From Algoriphagus pacificus (lineage in GTDB: Bacteria > Bacteroidota > Bacteroidia > Cytophagales > Cyclobacteriaceae), in NCBI RefSeq assembly GCF_017254845.1, contig NZ_JAFKCU010000001.1, positions 455,048 to 519,047 on the forward strand: a DNA stretch of 64,000 bases. The letters are read 5' to 3'. The notes beneath the pieces were generated by a model, which searched no databases, was not told the DNA's origin, and worked only from the letters and a program-made list of their open reading frames with translations. Below, piece after piece: positions 26,501 to 33,811 of this stretch; within the stretch, counting starts at the first letter, position 1, and the number at the start of each line of letters is the position of its first letter. Made by a program: the position numbers and the translations under genes.

Positions 26501-26696
26501 CTTCCATGGCTGTCAATCGGACAGCTTGTCCTCCCTCGGTAGGTACTTTCCATAAATCTCCTTCATAACTGAAAATAATAGTTTCTCCATCAGGTGTGAG
26601 AGTCGGATCAAAAGTGAAGTAAGAAGATTCTGAACTTTGGGCAGATGCTTCGTAAAATCCAAATACTAAAAACAGAGCAAAGAAGAGCTTTTTCAT
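23568..26696 (-). CDS. Tricorn-type S41 protease with WD40-like propeller, secreted
   Basis: A 1,042-residue protein with a signal peptide (MKKLFFALFLVFGFYEASAQ). The first 600 residues carry PD40/WD40-like repeats (TPDGETIIFSYEGDLW, SPDGKWLAFSGEQ, SPDGKYVYFSTDR). A PDZ-like region follows (DLDQIPVKTGDELIAVNG), then the S41 peptidase (GLILDLRYNTGGNVHDP and LINEQSLSDAEMTAQG with the nucleophile Ser). It resembles bacterial tricorn homologs and probably degrades peptides in the periplasm. The length is typical of full-length family members. It is transcribed toward the SDR gene. Confidence 0.94.
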   Translation of the reverse strand: MKKLFFALFLVFGFYEASAQSSESSYFTFDPTLTPDGETIIFSYEGDLWKVPTEGGQAVRLTAMEGEETDPSVSPDGKWLAFSGEQFGNRDVFVMPLAGGEIQQLTYHEATDEVESWSWDSKSIYFTSDRYNRYTAFQIDLDGSTPKRLFPNYFNTIHNTAESPTTGEIFFNESWESKNFAHRKRYKGEYNPDIKSYNPQTKAYKQYTDYEGKDFGVSIDEKGTVYFMSDEANGEYNLYTFKSATKTQLTDFTSSVMWPKVSANGKKVVFQKDYQIHVYDVASGETSKPAFTLFQNQTLGKEISREVSGNVSNFDVSPDGEKLAFVSRGVLFISDIKGKFIKKIPTNPKEAVEEVKWLADNKTLLYTRTVKGYHNLFTISAQSPGEEKQMTNDVDKNRNLELNEDRTLGVYVSGRNEIREIDLKSMESKTLVEDELWGLYTPNAYFSPDNQYIVYSPIRNFEREVMVYHRPSQKSMNLTETLVTETNPVWSPDGKYVYFSTDRTHASYPYGTEEAHIYRMKLEKFGELFKSDEIDELFATKEKDDKDKKEDAFTVKISGSDFMDRLELIGPTFGQQSNPYVYQKGGKTMVFYTSNHDEGTSKMWKTTLEDFERPKTEKVSDQRMGGFDIVQSKDKMYLLAGGKVHTFDPNSNKTEEIKLSEPFSKNLRDEFEQMYYEAWAGMEQNFYDGDFHGENWQELRDRYAKFLPYLRSRDNLTVIFNQMLGELNTSHFGFNSNGDEDKIYLGSRSMETGISFKNDAPYIVDKVIKDSPLDLDQIPVKTGDELIAVNGINVDKSKNRNSYFVAASMDDELEMTFLRGGEKVNVKVHPTSYNAMKTWLYDEWMDTNEAYVDEKTGDKISYVHMKNMSGGELQHFLEYMVSNKGNRDGLILDLRYNTGGNVHDPVLQFLSQRSYLQWKYRDGALTNQPNFSPADKPIVLLINEQSLSDAEMTAQGFKELGLGTIIGTETYRWIIFTSGQGLVDGSFYRLPSWGCYTLDGRNLEKEGVSPDIRVDENFVDRMEGNQKQLDKAIEVILEQLKK

Positions 26697-26751
26697 TTCT
26701 TGGTGGTTTTTAAATCAGTCTATTAAAGTTAAAAAACAGCAAACAATAAAA

Positions 26752-26776
26752 AAGCCTATCCGGCATGGATAGGCTT
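26752..26776 (-). terminator. Intrinsic terminator of the fasciclin gene
   Basis: A 10-bp stem AAGCCTATCC/GGATAGGCTT with a 5-base loop. On the minus strand it is followed by TTTTTTATT, directly downstream of the FAS1 gene. Confidence 0.85.
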
Positions 26777-26800
26777 CTTGCAATAATTTAAAGAGATCTA

Positions 26801-27307
26801 TTACATGGAAGGCATGATCACAGTATCAATCACATGCACTACACCGTTGTCAGCTTCAATATCAGCTGCGGTTACATTTGCATTGTTGATCATCACTTTT
26901 CCATCCATGATAGTTACTTTTACAGAACTTCCTTCTACAGTTTTAGCCATTTGACCATTTTTTAGGTCAGAAGACATCACTTTGCCAGGTACTACGTGAT
27001 AAGTAAGAATTTTCACCAATTGTGCCTTATTTTCTGGCTTCAATAGGTTTTCCACTGTTCCAGCTGGAAGTTTCGCAAATGCATCGTTGGTTGGAGCAAA
27101 TACAGTAAAAGGTCCATCACCTTTCAAAACATCTACTAAATCACCAGCTTTGACAGCTGCAACAAGCGTAGTCAAAAAATCTTGCGAAATAGCTAGATCA
27201 ACAATATCCGCATCGATTTTTGTCTCATGGACAGAATTAGACTTTGGAGTAAAAGAAGACGCAACAATCAGAAGCGTCAACATCAATAATGTTCCTAATT
27301 TTTTCAT
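26801..27307 (-). CDS. Secreted fasciclin (FAS1) domain protein
   Basis: A 168-residue protein with a signal peptide ([19 protein letters not shown]) and one FAS1 domain: [18 protein letters not shown], then [31 protein letters not shown] and the closing [16 protein letters not shown]1 proteins mediate adhesion or protein interactions at the surface. There is no lipobox and no sortase-like signal. It is monocistronic, with a dedicated terminator. Confidence 0.95.
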   Translation of the reverse strand: MKKLGTLLMLTLLIVASSFTPKSNSVHETKIDADIVDLAISQDFLTTLVAAVKAGDLVDVLKGDGPFTVFAPTNDAFAKLPAGTVENLLKPENKAQLVKILTYHVVPGKVMSSDLKNGQMAKTVEGSSVKVTIMDGKVMINNANVTAADIEADNGVVHVIDTVIMPSM

Positions 27308-27475
27308 AATAGTTAATTGTGATAGTTATAATGGTTTAATAGTCTATCAACAAACTGTGTAAGTAATTGTTTTTCAATTTTGTAAATGAGTTTTAAATGC
27401 AGGGTCTTGGGACTCTCTTGAATCAAGAGAAATCATTGTGTGAATCTCTTCCAAAGAAAATTCTGATATTTAAGT

Positions 27476-27949
27476 ATGCAAATCAAATTGATCGCCATAG
27501 GCAAAACTGACAATCAGGCCATTCAAAGCCTCATTGATGAATACAGCAAGCGGCTGAATTTTTACATCAAGTTTGAATTTGAAATCATCCCCGATCTGAA
27601 GAAAACCAAATCGCTTTCTGAAATTTTGCAAAAAGAAAAAGAAGGAGAATTAATCCTGAAGAAGCTAAGTCCATCGGATGATTTGATTTTGCTGGATGAG
27701 CGCGGGAAAAGTTATAGCTCCATGGATTTTTCTGAATTCATCCAAAAAAAGATGAATTCCGGTTTGAAACAATTGATTTTTGTCATTGGAGGTCCATACG
27801 GATTTTCGGAGGCAGTTTATTCCAGAGCTAATGGAAAACTGTCTATTTCCAAGATGACTTTTTCGCATCAGATGATCCGCCCATTTTTTATAGAACAGCT
27901 TTATCGAGGCTTCACAATACTCCGAAACGAGCCTTACCACCACGAATAA
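27476..27949 (+). CDS. rlmH: 23S rRNA pseudouridine-1915 N3-methyltransferase (RlmH)
   Basis: A 157-residue SPOUT-class methyltransferase. MQIKLIAIGKT at the start, LDERGKSYSSMDF, and the C-terminal knot with FVIGGPYGFSEAVY and SISKMTFSHQMIRPFFIEQLYR, ending YHHE, are diagnostic. It methylates the pseudouridine in helix 69 of 23S rRNA. Length and ending are typical. Confidence 0.97.
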   Translation: MQIKLIAIGKTDNQAIQSLIDEYSKRLNFYIKFEFEIIPDLKKTKSLSEILQKEKEGELILKKLSPSDDLILLDERGKSYSSMDFSEFIQKKMNSGLKQLIFVIGGPYGFSEAVYSRANGKLSISKMTFSHQMIRPFFIEQLYRGFTILRNEPYHHE

Positions 27950-27991
27950 GTCAAATTTTATTACTCTAATGTTAAGTTTTGGATGATTTTG

Positions 27992-28021
27992 TTTGCTAAT
28001 GTTACCAAATTGTTAACTTTA
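27992..28021 (+). promoter_or_regulatory. Candidate Bacteroidota promoter for the transglutaminase-like gene
   Basis: A TTTG at 27992-27995 is followed 18 bases later by TAACTTTA at 28014-28021, close to the Bacteroidota -33 TTTG / -7 TAnnTTTG pattern. The start codon is 31 bases further on. Inferred only. Confidence 0.35.
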
Positions 28022-28052
28022 CGTAATAAGATTAACATAGGCTTCATGCGAG

Positions 28053-28877
28053 ATGAAACATATGATCCTCACATATTTAACTTTACTCGGGCTAAGCAGC
28101 TTTGTTTTTGCCCAGGAAAAGGTATATCAAGAGGAAAATCTATTTTTTGAAACAGATACTGAAAAGCAAATCTGGGACAGTGATCAAAAAGATCCATTAA
28201 AACTTTTTACAGCTGTAAAAGCAGATGAGGTCCGTCCGGAAAAATGGGAAGCCTTGGTTCAGGAATTGGACGAAAAAAGGCTTAAAACCAAAAAAGACTT
28301 AAACTTCCTCCGCGTTTTATTCCAAAAGTCACATCAAAATCTTTTGAAGAGTTATGTGCAGCATTCCACTTTCAATGAAATGCTGAAAGAAGGCAAGTTT
28401 GATTGCGTAAGTGGTTCCGCCACATTGGGGATGTTGTTGGATCGCTACAAATTTGATTATGACATAGTGGAAACCGATTATCATGTTTTCATCCTTGTCA
28501 GATTAGATGGGAAAAACATCATATTGGAGAGCACATTGCCAATCGGTGGAATGATTACAAGTCCATCTGAGGTTCAAGCGTATTTGGACAGCTATGCGCC
28601 CGTTGAGTTCGCCCAGCTTGGTTCTTTGACACAACGACTTGGTAACTCTACCATTGACTTCTCAGACCACGCAATATTCAGAAAAGTATCCCTTGTCGAG
28701 CTGGCTGGGTTACAATATTACAACGACGCAATTACCCATTTCAATTCTCAAAAATTCGGACTTGCCTCAAAGCAGCTTTCAAAAGCATTGCTACTATATG
28801 ATTCTGAAAGGATCAAAAACTTGCGCGAACTTGCAATTGAGCAAGCTTATAAAGTATATGGCTACGACGTAAAATAA
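28053..28877 (+). CDS. Exported transglutaminase-like (papain-fold) protein
   Basis: A 274-residue protein with a signal peptide (MKHMILTYLTLLGLSSFVFA). The middle contains EGKFDCVSGSATLGMLLDR, then DYHVFILVRLDGKNIILEST, an order of Cys, His and acidic residue that fits the transglutaminase/papain-like fold (Cys about 115). The C-terminus is helical and TPR-like (LAGLQYYNDAITHFN). The assignment rests on motif order, not on a matched profile, so a non-enzymatic relative is possible. A weak hairpin follows at 28882-28902. Confidence 0.55.
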   Translation: MKHMILTYLTLLGLSSFVFAQEKVYQEENLFFETDTEKQIWDSDQKDPLKLFTAVKADEVRPEKWEALVQELDEKRLKTKKDLNFLRVLFQKSHQNLLKSYVQHSTFNEMLKEGKFDCVSGSATLGMLLDRYKFDYDIVETDYHVFILVRLDGKNIILESTLPIGGMITSPSEVQAYLDSYAPVEFAQLGSLTQRLGNSTIDFSDHAIFRKVSLVELAGLQYYNDAITHFNSQKFGLASKQLSKALLLYDSERIKNLRELAIEQAYKVYGYDVK

Positions 28878-28881
28878 AAAT

Positions 28882-28902
28882 GGCTTCCCTTTGCGAGAAG
28901 CC
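28882..28902 (+). terminator. Weak terminator hairpin
   Basis: A 6-bp stem GGCTTC/GAAGCC with a 9-base loop; only scattered T residues follow. Confidence 0.4.
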
Positions 28903-28960
28903 CTTACTCCTTTTTATCAATCACCCCAATCAATTTAAGGAGTCAAAAAAATACCCCAAA

Positions 28961-29029
28961 TCAAAGTAGAAATACCAGTATAAAGGCTAGTAGCGCAACA
29001 ATTCGAATGATGTCGATAAATGTCTTCAT
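28961..29029 (-). CDS. Possible 22-residue single-helix membrane peptide
   Basis: The minus strand from an ATG at 29029 encodes MKTFIDIIRIVALLAFILVF and two more Leu, then TGA. It is a basic start followed by one hydrophobic helix, a composition seen in many tiny Bacteroidota membrane peptides. No other support; it could be chance. Confidence 0.3.
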   Translation of the reverse strand: MKTFIDIIRIVALLAFILVFLL

Positions 29030-29091
29030 TCAACTTTTAATAGTATCTCCTTTCCAAATGTAAAATGCTTTCTATCCAAGGCCTATACGAC

Positions 29092-29115
29092 AAATGCCCT
29101 ATTTCTAGGGCATTT
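29092..29115. terminator. Perfect hairpin between the slyD stop and the upstream small ORF
   Basis: A 10-bp stem AAATGCCCTA/TAGGGCATTT with loop TTTC. On the plus strand it is followed by GGTATTTTTT; on the minus strand it begins 20 bp after the slyD stop. Confidence 0.65.
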
Positions 29116-29134
29116 GGTATTTTTTAAAGTTTGA

Positions 29135-29650
29135 TTAATGGTGATGATGTCCATCTGGCCCATGAACATGGCCATGGTCAATTTCCTCTGGCTCAGCATC
29201 TCGGATAGAAATAATCTTACCATCAAATTGTAAATCATGTGCTGCCAATGGAGGATTGAAATCCATGTGAACTCCCATATAATCGATTTTGATGATTTCC
29301 CCTTTAATCTGGTTGCCTTTGTCATCCTGCATTGGAATAACCGCACCCACTTTAAGCATATCTTTTTGCTTCTTTCCTTCCTGCTTGAAATTTGATTTAG
29401 GGATTATGGTTTTTCTTTCTTCGTAATAATCTCCGTAGGCATTTTCGAAGTCTATAAAAACAGAAAATTCATCTCCTACAGATTTTCCTGCCAATGCTTC
29501 TTCAAATTTTGGAAAGACTGCGCCGGTTCCAAAAAGAAAAAGAAATGGCTGGTTTTCCGGAACCTGCTCAAAATCTACCATTCCTGATTCGCCATCATCT
29601 ACTTTTAGATTGTAAGCGACTCCTACTACTTTGTTTTTTTCTACGATCAT
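29135..29650 (-). CDS. FKBP-type peptidyl-prolyl isomerase, SlyD-like
   Basis: A 171-residue cytosolic PPIase/chaperone. The FKBP core reads MIVEKNKVVGVAYNLKVDDG then FLFGTGAVFPKFEEALAGKS and GDEFSVFIDFENAYGDY, with an inserted flap domain (residues about 75-130) and a His-rich tail (HGHVHGPDGHHHH) as in SlyD metallochaperones. It would assist folding and may bind nickel or other metals. It is 13 bp downstream of the Wzi gene on the same strand. Confidence 0.92.
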   Translation of the reverse strand: MIVEKNKVVGVAYNLKVDDGESGMVDFEQVPENQPFLFLFGTGAVFPKFEEALAGKSVGDEFSVFIDFENAYGDYYEERKTIIPKSNFKQEGKKQKDMLKVGAVIPMQDDKGNQIKGEIIKIDYMGVHMDFNPPLAAHDLQFDGKIISIRDAEPEEIDHGHVHGPDGHHHH

Positions 29651-29663
29651 TTAATGAAAGATT

Positions 29664-31367
29664 TTATCTGAATAAGTATGCAACACCAAGTTGACCCACA
29701 AAATTCTTTCTATCATACCCAGGCACAAAATATTGGTCAGGTTGATTTTCTAAGAACCATTTGTAGTTAAGTGTATTGACATATTGCATTTTGGCGCTCA
29801 AAAGGAAGTCTCCCAACTTCCAGTCCCCCACAAGTGAAGGAACCAAGTCTACATACTTGTTTCTCCAATCTTTGGAAGCTTCATATCTGAAATAATAGAA
29901 GTCATTGTTATAAACGATTCGCTCCATTTGGAATCCGATTCGGTTCATTTTATTAACCCATGCAAACTCCACAAAAATCACATTGCTACCAGGTCCATTT
30001 CCAGCTCCCAAAACCTGTCCATTGTGCGTATAGCCATCTTTGACATGGTCATGAATATACCAGGTCTTTAAATCCCGGATATCTTCTCTGATTGTTTGGC
30101 CAGTTTGGGTCATTTCCGAACTGATCTGGAAATAATGCCCAGGCTTCTTCAAAGCCATCAAATGAGAAAATCCAAAAGTAAAAGCTCTACCTGATTCTGG
30201 CTCAATCATAAAATCTCCCAAACGACGGTTATTATCACGAGTGCCATATTCGCCATAGAACTCAAAATGACCTTCTGGACTTAACCATCTAAAAAACCCT
30301 GAGCTAAACTGCTGTCTTTTATCCCGAATAGGGTCAATCACATTTTCAAGACCTTTTCTACCGTTAAAAATCGGAATGATGTCGCCCAGAGCAGATACAT
30401 CTTTTCTATACACATGATTTACAGAACCATATCCTAGAAACAAGCCAGGAACCCATTTTGGCTGGTAAGTAAAAACCAATCCAGATAGGAATCTTTTACT
30501 GTCTTCTGGTTTCGGGACATAAACTGGATTTTCCTGAATGGAATAATCTGATAATGGAGGTAAAAATCCGCTAGAGTTTAGGAATCCACCTATAAACTGA
30601 CCCTCAAAAGATCCTATTTTAGTTTGGATTGGCTTTCTTGTATTCGCTGTAAAATGAAGAAAACCAGGGGCATTATTTCCTAACAAAAGAGAGGTTCTTC
30701 TTCCTGGTCCCCACCATAAATTTTCAGTTGATATACCTAAAGAAACATCCTCAAAGTTGTACCGAAGACTAGATTGCCCACCATAAATTTTATTATAACC
30801 CGAATCTCCAAACCGTTCCGGCATATCGATTCGGTTCATGTATTCATAATAGAATAAGATCGTTGCCTGATGTTCAATTGGGAATCCTATGTAATCCTTG
30901 TTTTGAGCCAATAACAGTTCTGGCTGAAGCTGAAGACTCAATTTTCCAAAAGAAGCATAGATTCCAGTACTTACTATTGCCTGCATTCCGCGATTCGGGA
31001 TGAAAGCTCCATCATTAACTCCGAAAGCATAGGTTGAATTATATTGGGTTTTTAGAACAGCAGGAAGCATCAAAAACTTTCCTTTGCCTTCCTTCCCAAA
31101 ATATCTATGAACTGGCGAGGTGTCCATATCCACCACGGAACTATCCACGTCAAACCCATGCTGTATTCCAAAAGCTTCCGCTGGATAAAGCGGACGAATC
31201 ATAAAAGAGGAACTGGAATCAACCAATCCTAAAAGTTGCGCTCTTCGGAGATAATTATCCAGAAGAGGCATTCCAACTGGAACTGTCTGTCCCAATACTT
31301 GCTCAGCACCTAATACAAGAATAAAAAGGAAAAATAAGCGGCTAAATTTTCTCACAAGTTTCTTCAT
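29664..31367 (-). CDS. Outer-membrane capsule assembly protein, Wzi family
   Basis: A 567-residue beta-barrel protein with a signal peptide (MKKLVRKFSRLFFLFILVLG). Wzi-like features are the early PLLDNYLRRAQLLGLVDS (helical), STYAFGVNDGAFIPNRGMQ, GFPIEHQATILFYYEYMNR, the LWWGPGRRTSLLLGNNAPG segment characteristic of the family, and a C-terminal barrel strand ending in Phe/Arg. The family helps attach capsule or surface polysaccharide. A four-bp gap to the lipoprotein upstream suggests one operon. Confidence 0.9.
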   Translation of the reverse strand: MKKLVRKFSRLFFLFILVLGAEQVLGQTVPVGMPLLDNYLRRAQLLGLVDSSSSFMIRPLYPAEAFGIQHGFDVDSSVVDMDTSPVHRYFGKEGKGKFLMLPAVLKTQYNSTYAFGVNDGAFIPNRGMQAIVSTGIYASFGKLSLQLQPELLLAQNKDYIGFPIEHQATILFYYEYMNRIDMPERFGDSGYNKIYGGQSSLRYNFEDVSLGISTENLWWGPGRRTSLLLGNNAPGFLHFTANTRKPIQTKIGSFEGQFIGGFLNSSGFLPPLSDYSIQENPVYVPKPEDSKRFLSGLVFTYQPKWVPGLFLGYGSVNHVYRKDVSALGDIIPIFNGRKGLENVIDPIRDKRQQFSSGFFRWLSPEGHFEFYGEYGTRDNNRRLGDFMIEPESGRAFTFGFSHLMALKKPGHYFQISSEMTQTGQTIREDIRDLKTWYIHDHVKDGYTHNGQVLGAGNGPGSNVIFVEFAWVNKMNRIGFQMERIVYNNDFYYFRYEASKDWRNKYVDLVPSLVGDWKLGDFLLSAKMQYVNTLNYKWFLENQPDQYFVPGYDRKNFVGQLGVAYLFR

Positions 31368-31371
31368 TGGA

Positions 31372-32037
31372 TTATTTCAGTGTGAGTGCTTTAATTTCAA
31401 TTTTCGAAATAGACCAAGATTCATCACAAACAGGGTCCGGCGTATTATTAGCCACTAAATCTGAATTCATGTAGATCCTAGCATTTGGATTACTATGGTC
31501 TATGATTTTAGAAATGCTGTACCTGGTAGAATAATTATTGAATGCCCCAAAAAGACAAAGACCAGGCAAATTTGTTTGAGTTGCCCCGGATTTTGGAACA
31601 TTTTGGCGATAGATATTATCAGGATATGATTGGTACAAACAATAAGTAGATTCACAAGGTGAGTTAGAAAAAGTAGTCCGGAAAACTTCCAGATTATCTA
31701 CCCCAAAAAACCACTGATCAGGACCACCTATTCCATCATCAGGATTTCCATCCCAAGAATCATGAACGATTATATCAATCGTTATTTTCAACAAATTATG
31801 CGAAGGCAAATCACTAACATTAACTGCCACCTCTTCATTATGGTAAAATCCGGCTAGAGTATCATTTCCAAATATGAATAGTTTCCCATTTTCAAATCCT
31901 GCCAGATTTAAATCTGAAAAATCATTTGAATAAACTATCGTTTCAGACTCTAGCGTATCGGTGCAGGAAGAAAGAACACTCAAGAAAATCAGAACTGGAA
32001 TTACAAGCCAAGTCCTAGACCAATTGCGAAATATCAT
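31372..32037 (-). CDS. Lipoprotein encoded with Wzi
   Basis: A 221-residue lipoprotein from the ATG at 32037 (MIFRNWSRTWLVIPVLIFLS, lipobox LSSC at Cys about 25). The start 11 codons upstream would give an overlong n-region. The body is beta-rich with aromatic and Gly/Asn residues (HDSWDGNPDDGIGGPDQWFF) and four Cys in two pairs, suggestive of a carbohydrate-binding jelly-roll, but no named family is recognised. It is almost adjacent to the Wzi gene, so a shared role in surface polysaccharide is plausible. Confidence 0.65.
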   Translation of the reverse strand: MIFRNWSRTWLVIPVLIFLSVLSSCTDTLESETIVYSNDFSDLNLAGFENGKLFIFGNDTLAGFYHNEEVAVNVSDLPSHNLLKITIDIIVHDSWDGNPDDGIGGPDQWFFGVDNLEVFRTTFSNSPCESTYCLYQSYPDNIYRQNVPKSGATQTNLPGLCLFGAFNNYSTRYSISKIIDHSNPNARIYMNSDLVANNTPDPVCDESWSISKIEIKALTLK

Positions 32038-32146
32038 GAAATTGAATTTGCAGATAAAAACTTCAGCCACAAAGAAACAAAAAAGCAGCCAAACGAGGAT
32101 TATCTAAACTTTCCTAATTTTCTAAGGGAGAGTAATAAGTAATCTA

Positions 32147-32154
32147 TATTTTTG
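32147..32154 (+). promoter_or_regulatory. Candidate -7 box (TATTTTTG) for the epimerase operon
   Basis: An exact match to the Bacteroidota TAnnTTTG -7 element lies 22 bases before the ATG of the epimerase gene. The upstream -33 element is not clear. Confidence 0.35.
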
Positions 32155-32175
32155 AAAAAAATTAGATTTTGAGTT

Positions 32176-33273
32176 ATGGGCAATTTTACCATTGTTGCTG
32201 GGGCAAGACCAAATTTTATGAAAATTGCTCCAATCATTCACGCACTTCAAAAACAGCAAAAAGAAGGGGTTAATGTAAAATTTCGCCTAGTCCATACTGG
32301 CCAGCATTACGATAAAAAAATGTCTGGTGATTTTTTTGAGCAGCTGAATATCCCAGAACCAAATGCGAATCTAGGTGGCGGAGGCGGCACTCAAGCAGAA
32401 CAAACTGCTGCAATCATGGTCGCATTTGAAAAGGAACTGATGGAAAACAGACCGGATTTGGTCTTGGTAGTTGGGGATGTTACCAGCACTTTGGCCTGTT
32501 CTATCACAGCCAAAAAACTCCAAATAGATGTGGCTCATGTGGAAGGTGGAATCAGATCTGGAGACCTTACCATGCCAGAGGAAATTAACAGAATGGTGAC
32601 AGACAGTATCACTGACCACTTTTTTACAACTTCAGAAATCGCCAATTCTAATTTGAGAAAGGGTGGGTTTTCAGAAGACAAAATTCATTTTGTGGGCAAC
32701 ACTATGATTGATACACTAATGGCTCAAATGCCGAGATTTCAAAAGCCTGAAGGAGAAGTTTTCGAAAATTTAGAGCCCGGAAACTATTTTGTAATGACCA
32801 TGCACCGGCCAGCCAATGTAGATCAAGAGCATTCTTTGAAAGCAATGATCGATGCAATTTTGGAAGGTACTGGTGGCCTGCCTATTATTTTCCCGGTACA
32901 CCCAAGAACCGCCAAAAACCTACAGACAATCGGCATCGACGCCAGTAATTTGATCATGGTAGAACCTTTGGGTTACTTGGAATTTAATTACTTGGTCAAA
33001 AATGCAAAAGGAGTCATTACCGACTCGGGAGGAATCACAGAAGAAGCCTCAGTTATGAACGTTCCCTGTATCACTTTAAGAGATAATACAGAAAGAGCGG
33101 AAACTATCCATCTTGGCACTAACGAACTCGTAGGAACAGATCCAGCTAAACTAAAACCTTATTTGGAAAAAGTAATGAAAGGTGATTGGAAAAAGTATCA
33201 GGGAATTCCTCTTTGGGATGGTAAAACCGCAGAGCGAATCGTCAAAATCCTGGTCGATAAATATCCAAACTAG
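32176..33273 (+). CDS. wecB: UDP-N-acetylglucosamine 2-epimerase (non-hydrolysing), WecB-like
   Basis: A 365-residue GT-B-fold epimerase making UDP-ManNAc from UDP-GlcNAc for surface polysaccharide. Signatures include GARPNFMKIAPI, HTGQHYDKKMS, VVGDVTST, HVEGGIRSGD and TMHRPANVD, then a C-terminal VITDSGGITEEA and RDNTERAETI. The typical family length is matched. It is one base from the cupin gene that follows. It sits beside Wzi and a lipoprotein on the opposite strand, fitting a polysaccharide locus. Confidence 0.95.
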   Translation: MGNFTIVAGARPNFMKIAPIIHALQKQQKEGVNVKFRLVHTGQHYDKKMSGDFFEQLNIPEPNANLGGGGGTQAEQTAAIMVAFEKELMENRPDLVLVVGDVTSTLACSITAKKLQIDVAHVEGGIRSGDLTMPEEINRMVTDSITDHFFTTSEIANSNLRKGGFSEDKIHFVGNTMIDTLMAQMPRFQKPEGEVFENLEPGNYFVMTMHRPANVDQEHSLKAMIDAILEGTGGLPIIFPVHPRTAKNLQTIGIDASNLIMVEPLGYLEFNYLVKNAKGVITDSGGITEEASVMNVPCITLRDNTERAETIHLGTNELVGTDPAKLKPYLEKVMKGDWKKYQGIPLWDGKTAERIVKILVDKYPN

Positions 33274-33274
33274 C

Positions 33275-33760
33275 ATGAAATCCAAGGAAAGAGTAAAGCA
33301 GCTGGTAGAAGAATTACAACTACTTCCACATCCGGAAGGAGGCTTTTATAAAGAAACTTATCGTTCCTTGGATTTAGTTAAAACACCTAGTGGCGAACGG
33401 AATCTCCGCACTGTAATTTACTTTTTGTTGACTTCCGAAAATGTCTCCAAATTCCATCGAATCAAAAGTGATGAACATTGGTTTTGGCACGAGGGAAGTG
33501 CACTAACTATTCATATTTTAGAGCAAGGTCAGCATCAAAAACTTTCTTTAGGTCCGGTTACTCTTTCTCAATCTTTCCCACAACATCTTGTGCCTGCAGA
33601 AAAGATTTTTGGCAGTACTGTAGATGAGGAGGACAGCTATGCTTTGGTTTCTTGTGTGGTTTCTCCAGGATTTGATTTCAAGGATTTTGAGCTATTTAAC
33701 AAAGAAGATTTACTCAAAGAATTTCCAAATCAGGAGGCAATTATTTCCAGATTGACATAA
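33275..33760 (+). CDS. Cupin-fold DUF985 protein
   Basis: A 161-residue cytosolic protein with the DUF985 beta-barrel: KQLVEELQLLPHPEGGFYKE, RTVIYFLLTSENVSKFHRIK, SDEHWFWHEGSALTIHIL and SCVVSPGFDFKDFEL. These cupins include His and Glu residues that may bind metal, but the substrate is unknown. The ATG at 33275 lies one base after the epimerase stop, so co-transcription is likely. Confidence 0.9.
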   Translation: MKSKERVKQLVEELQLLPHPEGGFYKETYRSLDLVKTPSGERNLRTVIYFLLTSENVSKFHRIKSDEHWFWHEGSALTIHILEQGQHQKLSLGPVTLSQSFPQHLVPAEKIFGSTVDEEDSYALVSCVVSPGFDFKDFELFNKEDLLKEFPNQEAIISRLT

Positions 33761-33788
33761 AAAAAAGGCTCCAAATTGGAGCCTTTTT
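33761..33788. terminator. Bidirectional terminator between convergent genes
   Basis: The stem AAAAAAGGCTCC/GGAGCCTTTTT has a five-base loop and T-runs on both strands, separating the DUF985 gene from the TonB receptor gene. Confidence 0.85.
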
Positions 33789-33811
33789 AATCATTATGGT
33801 AGTTGGATATT

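Noticed and set aside
33182-33274. Longer upstream start for the DUF985 gene
   Set aside because: This portion overlaps the epimerase reading frame in another frame; the ATG at 33275 fits the DUF985 N-terminus.
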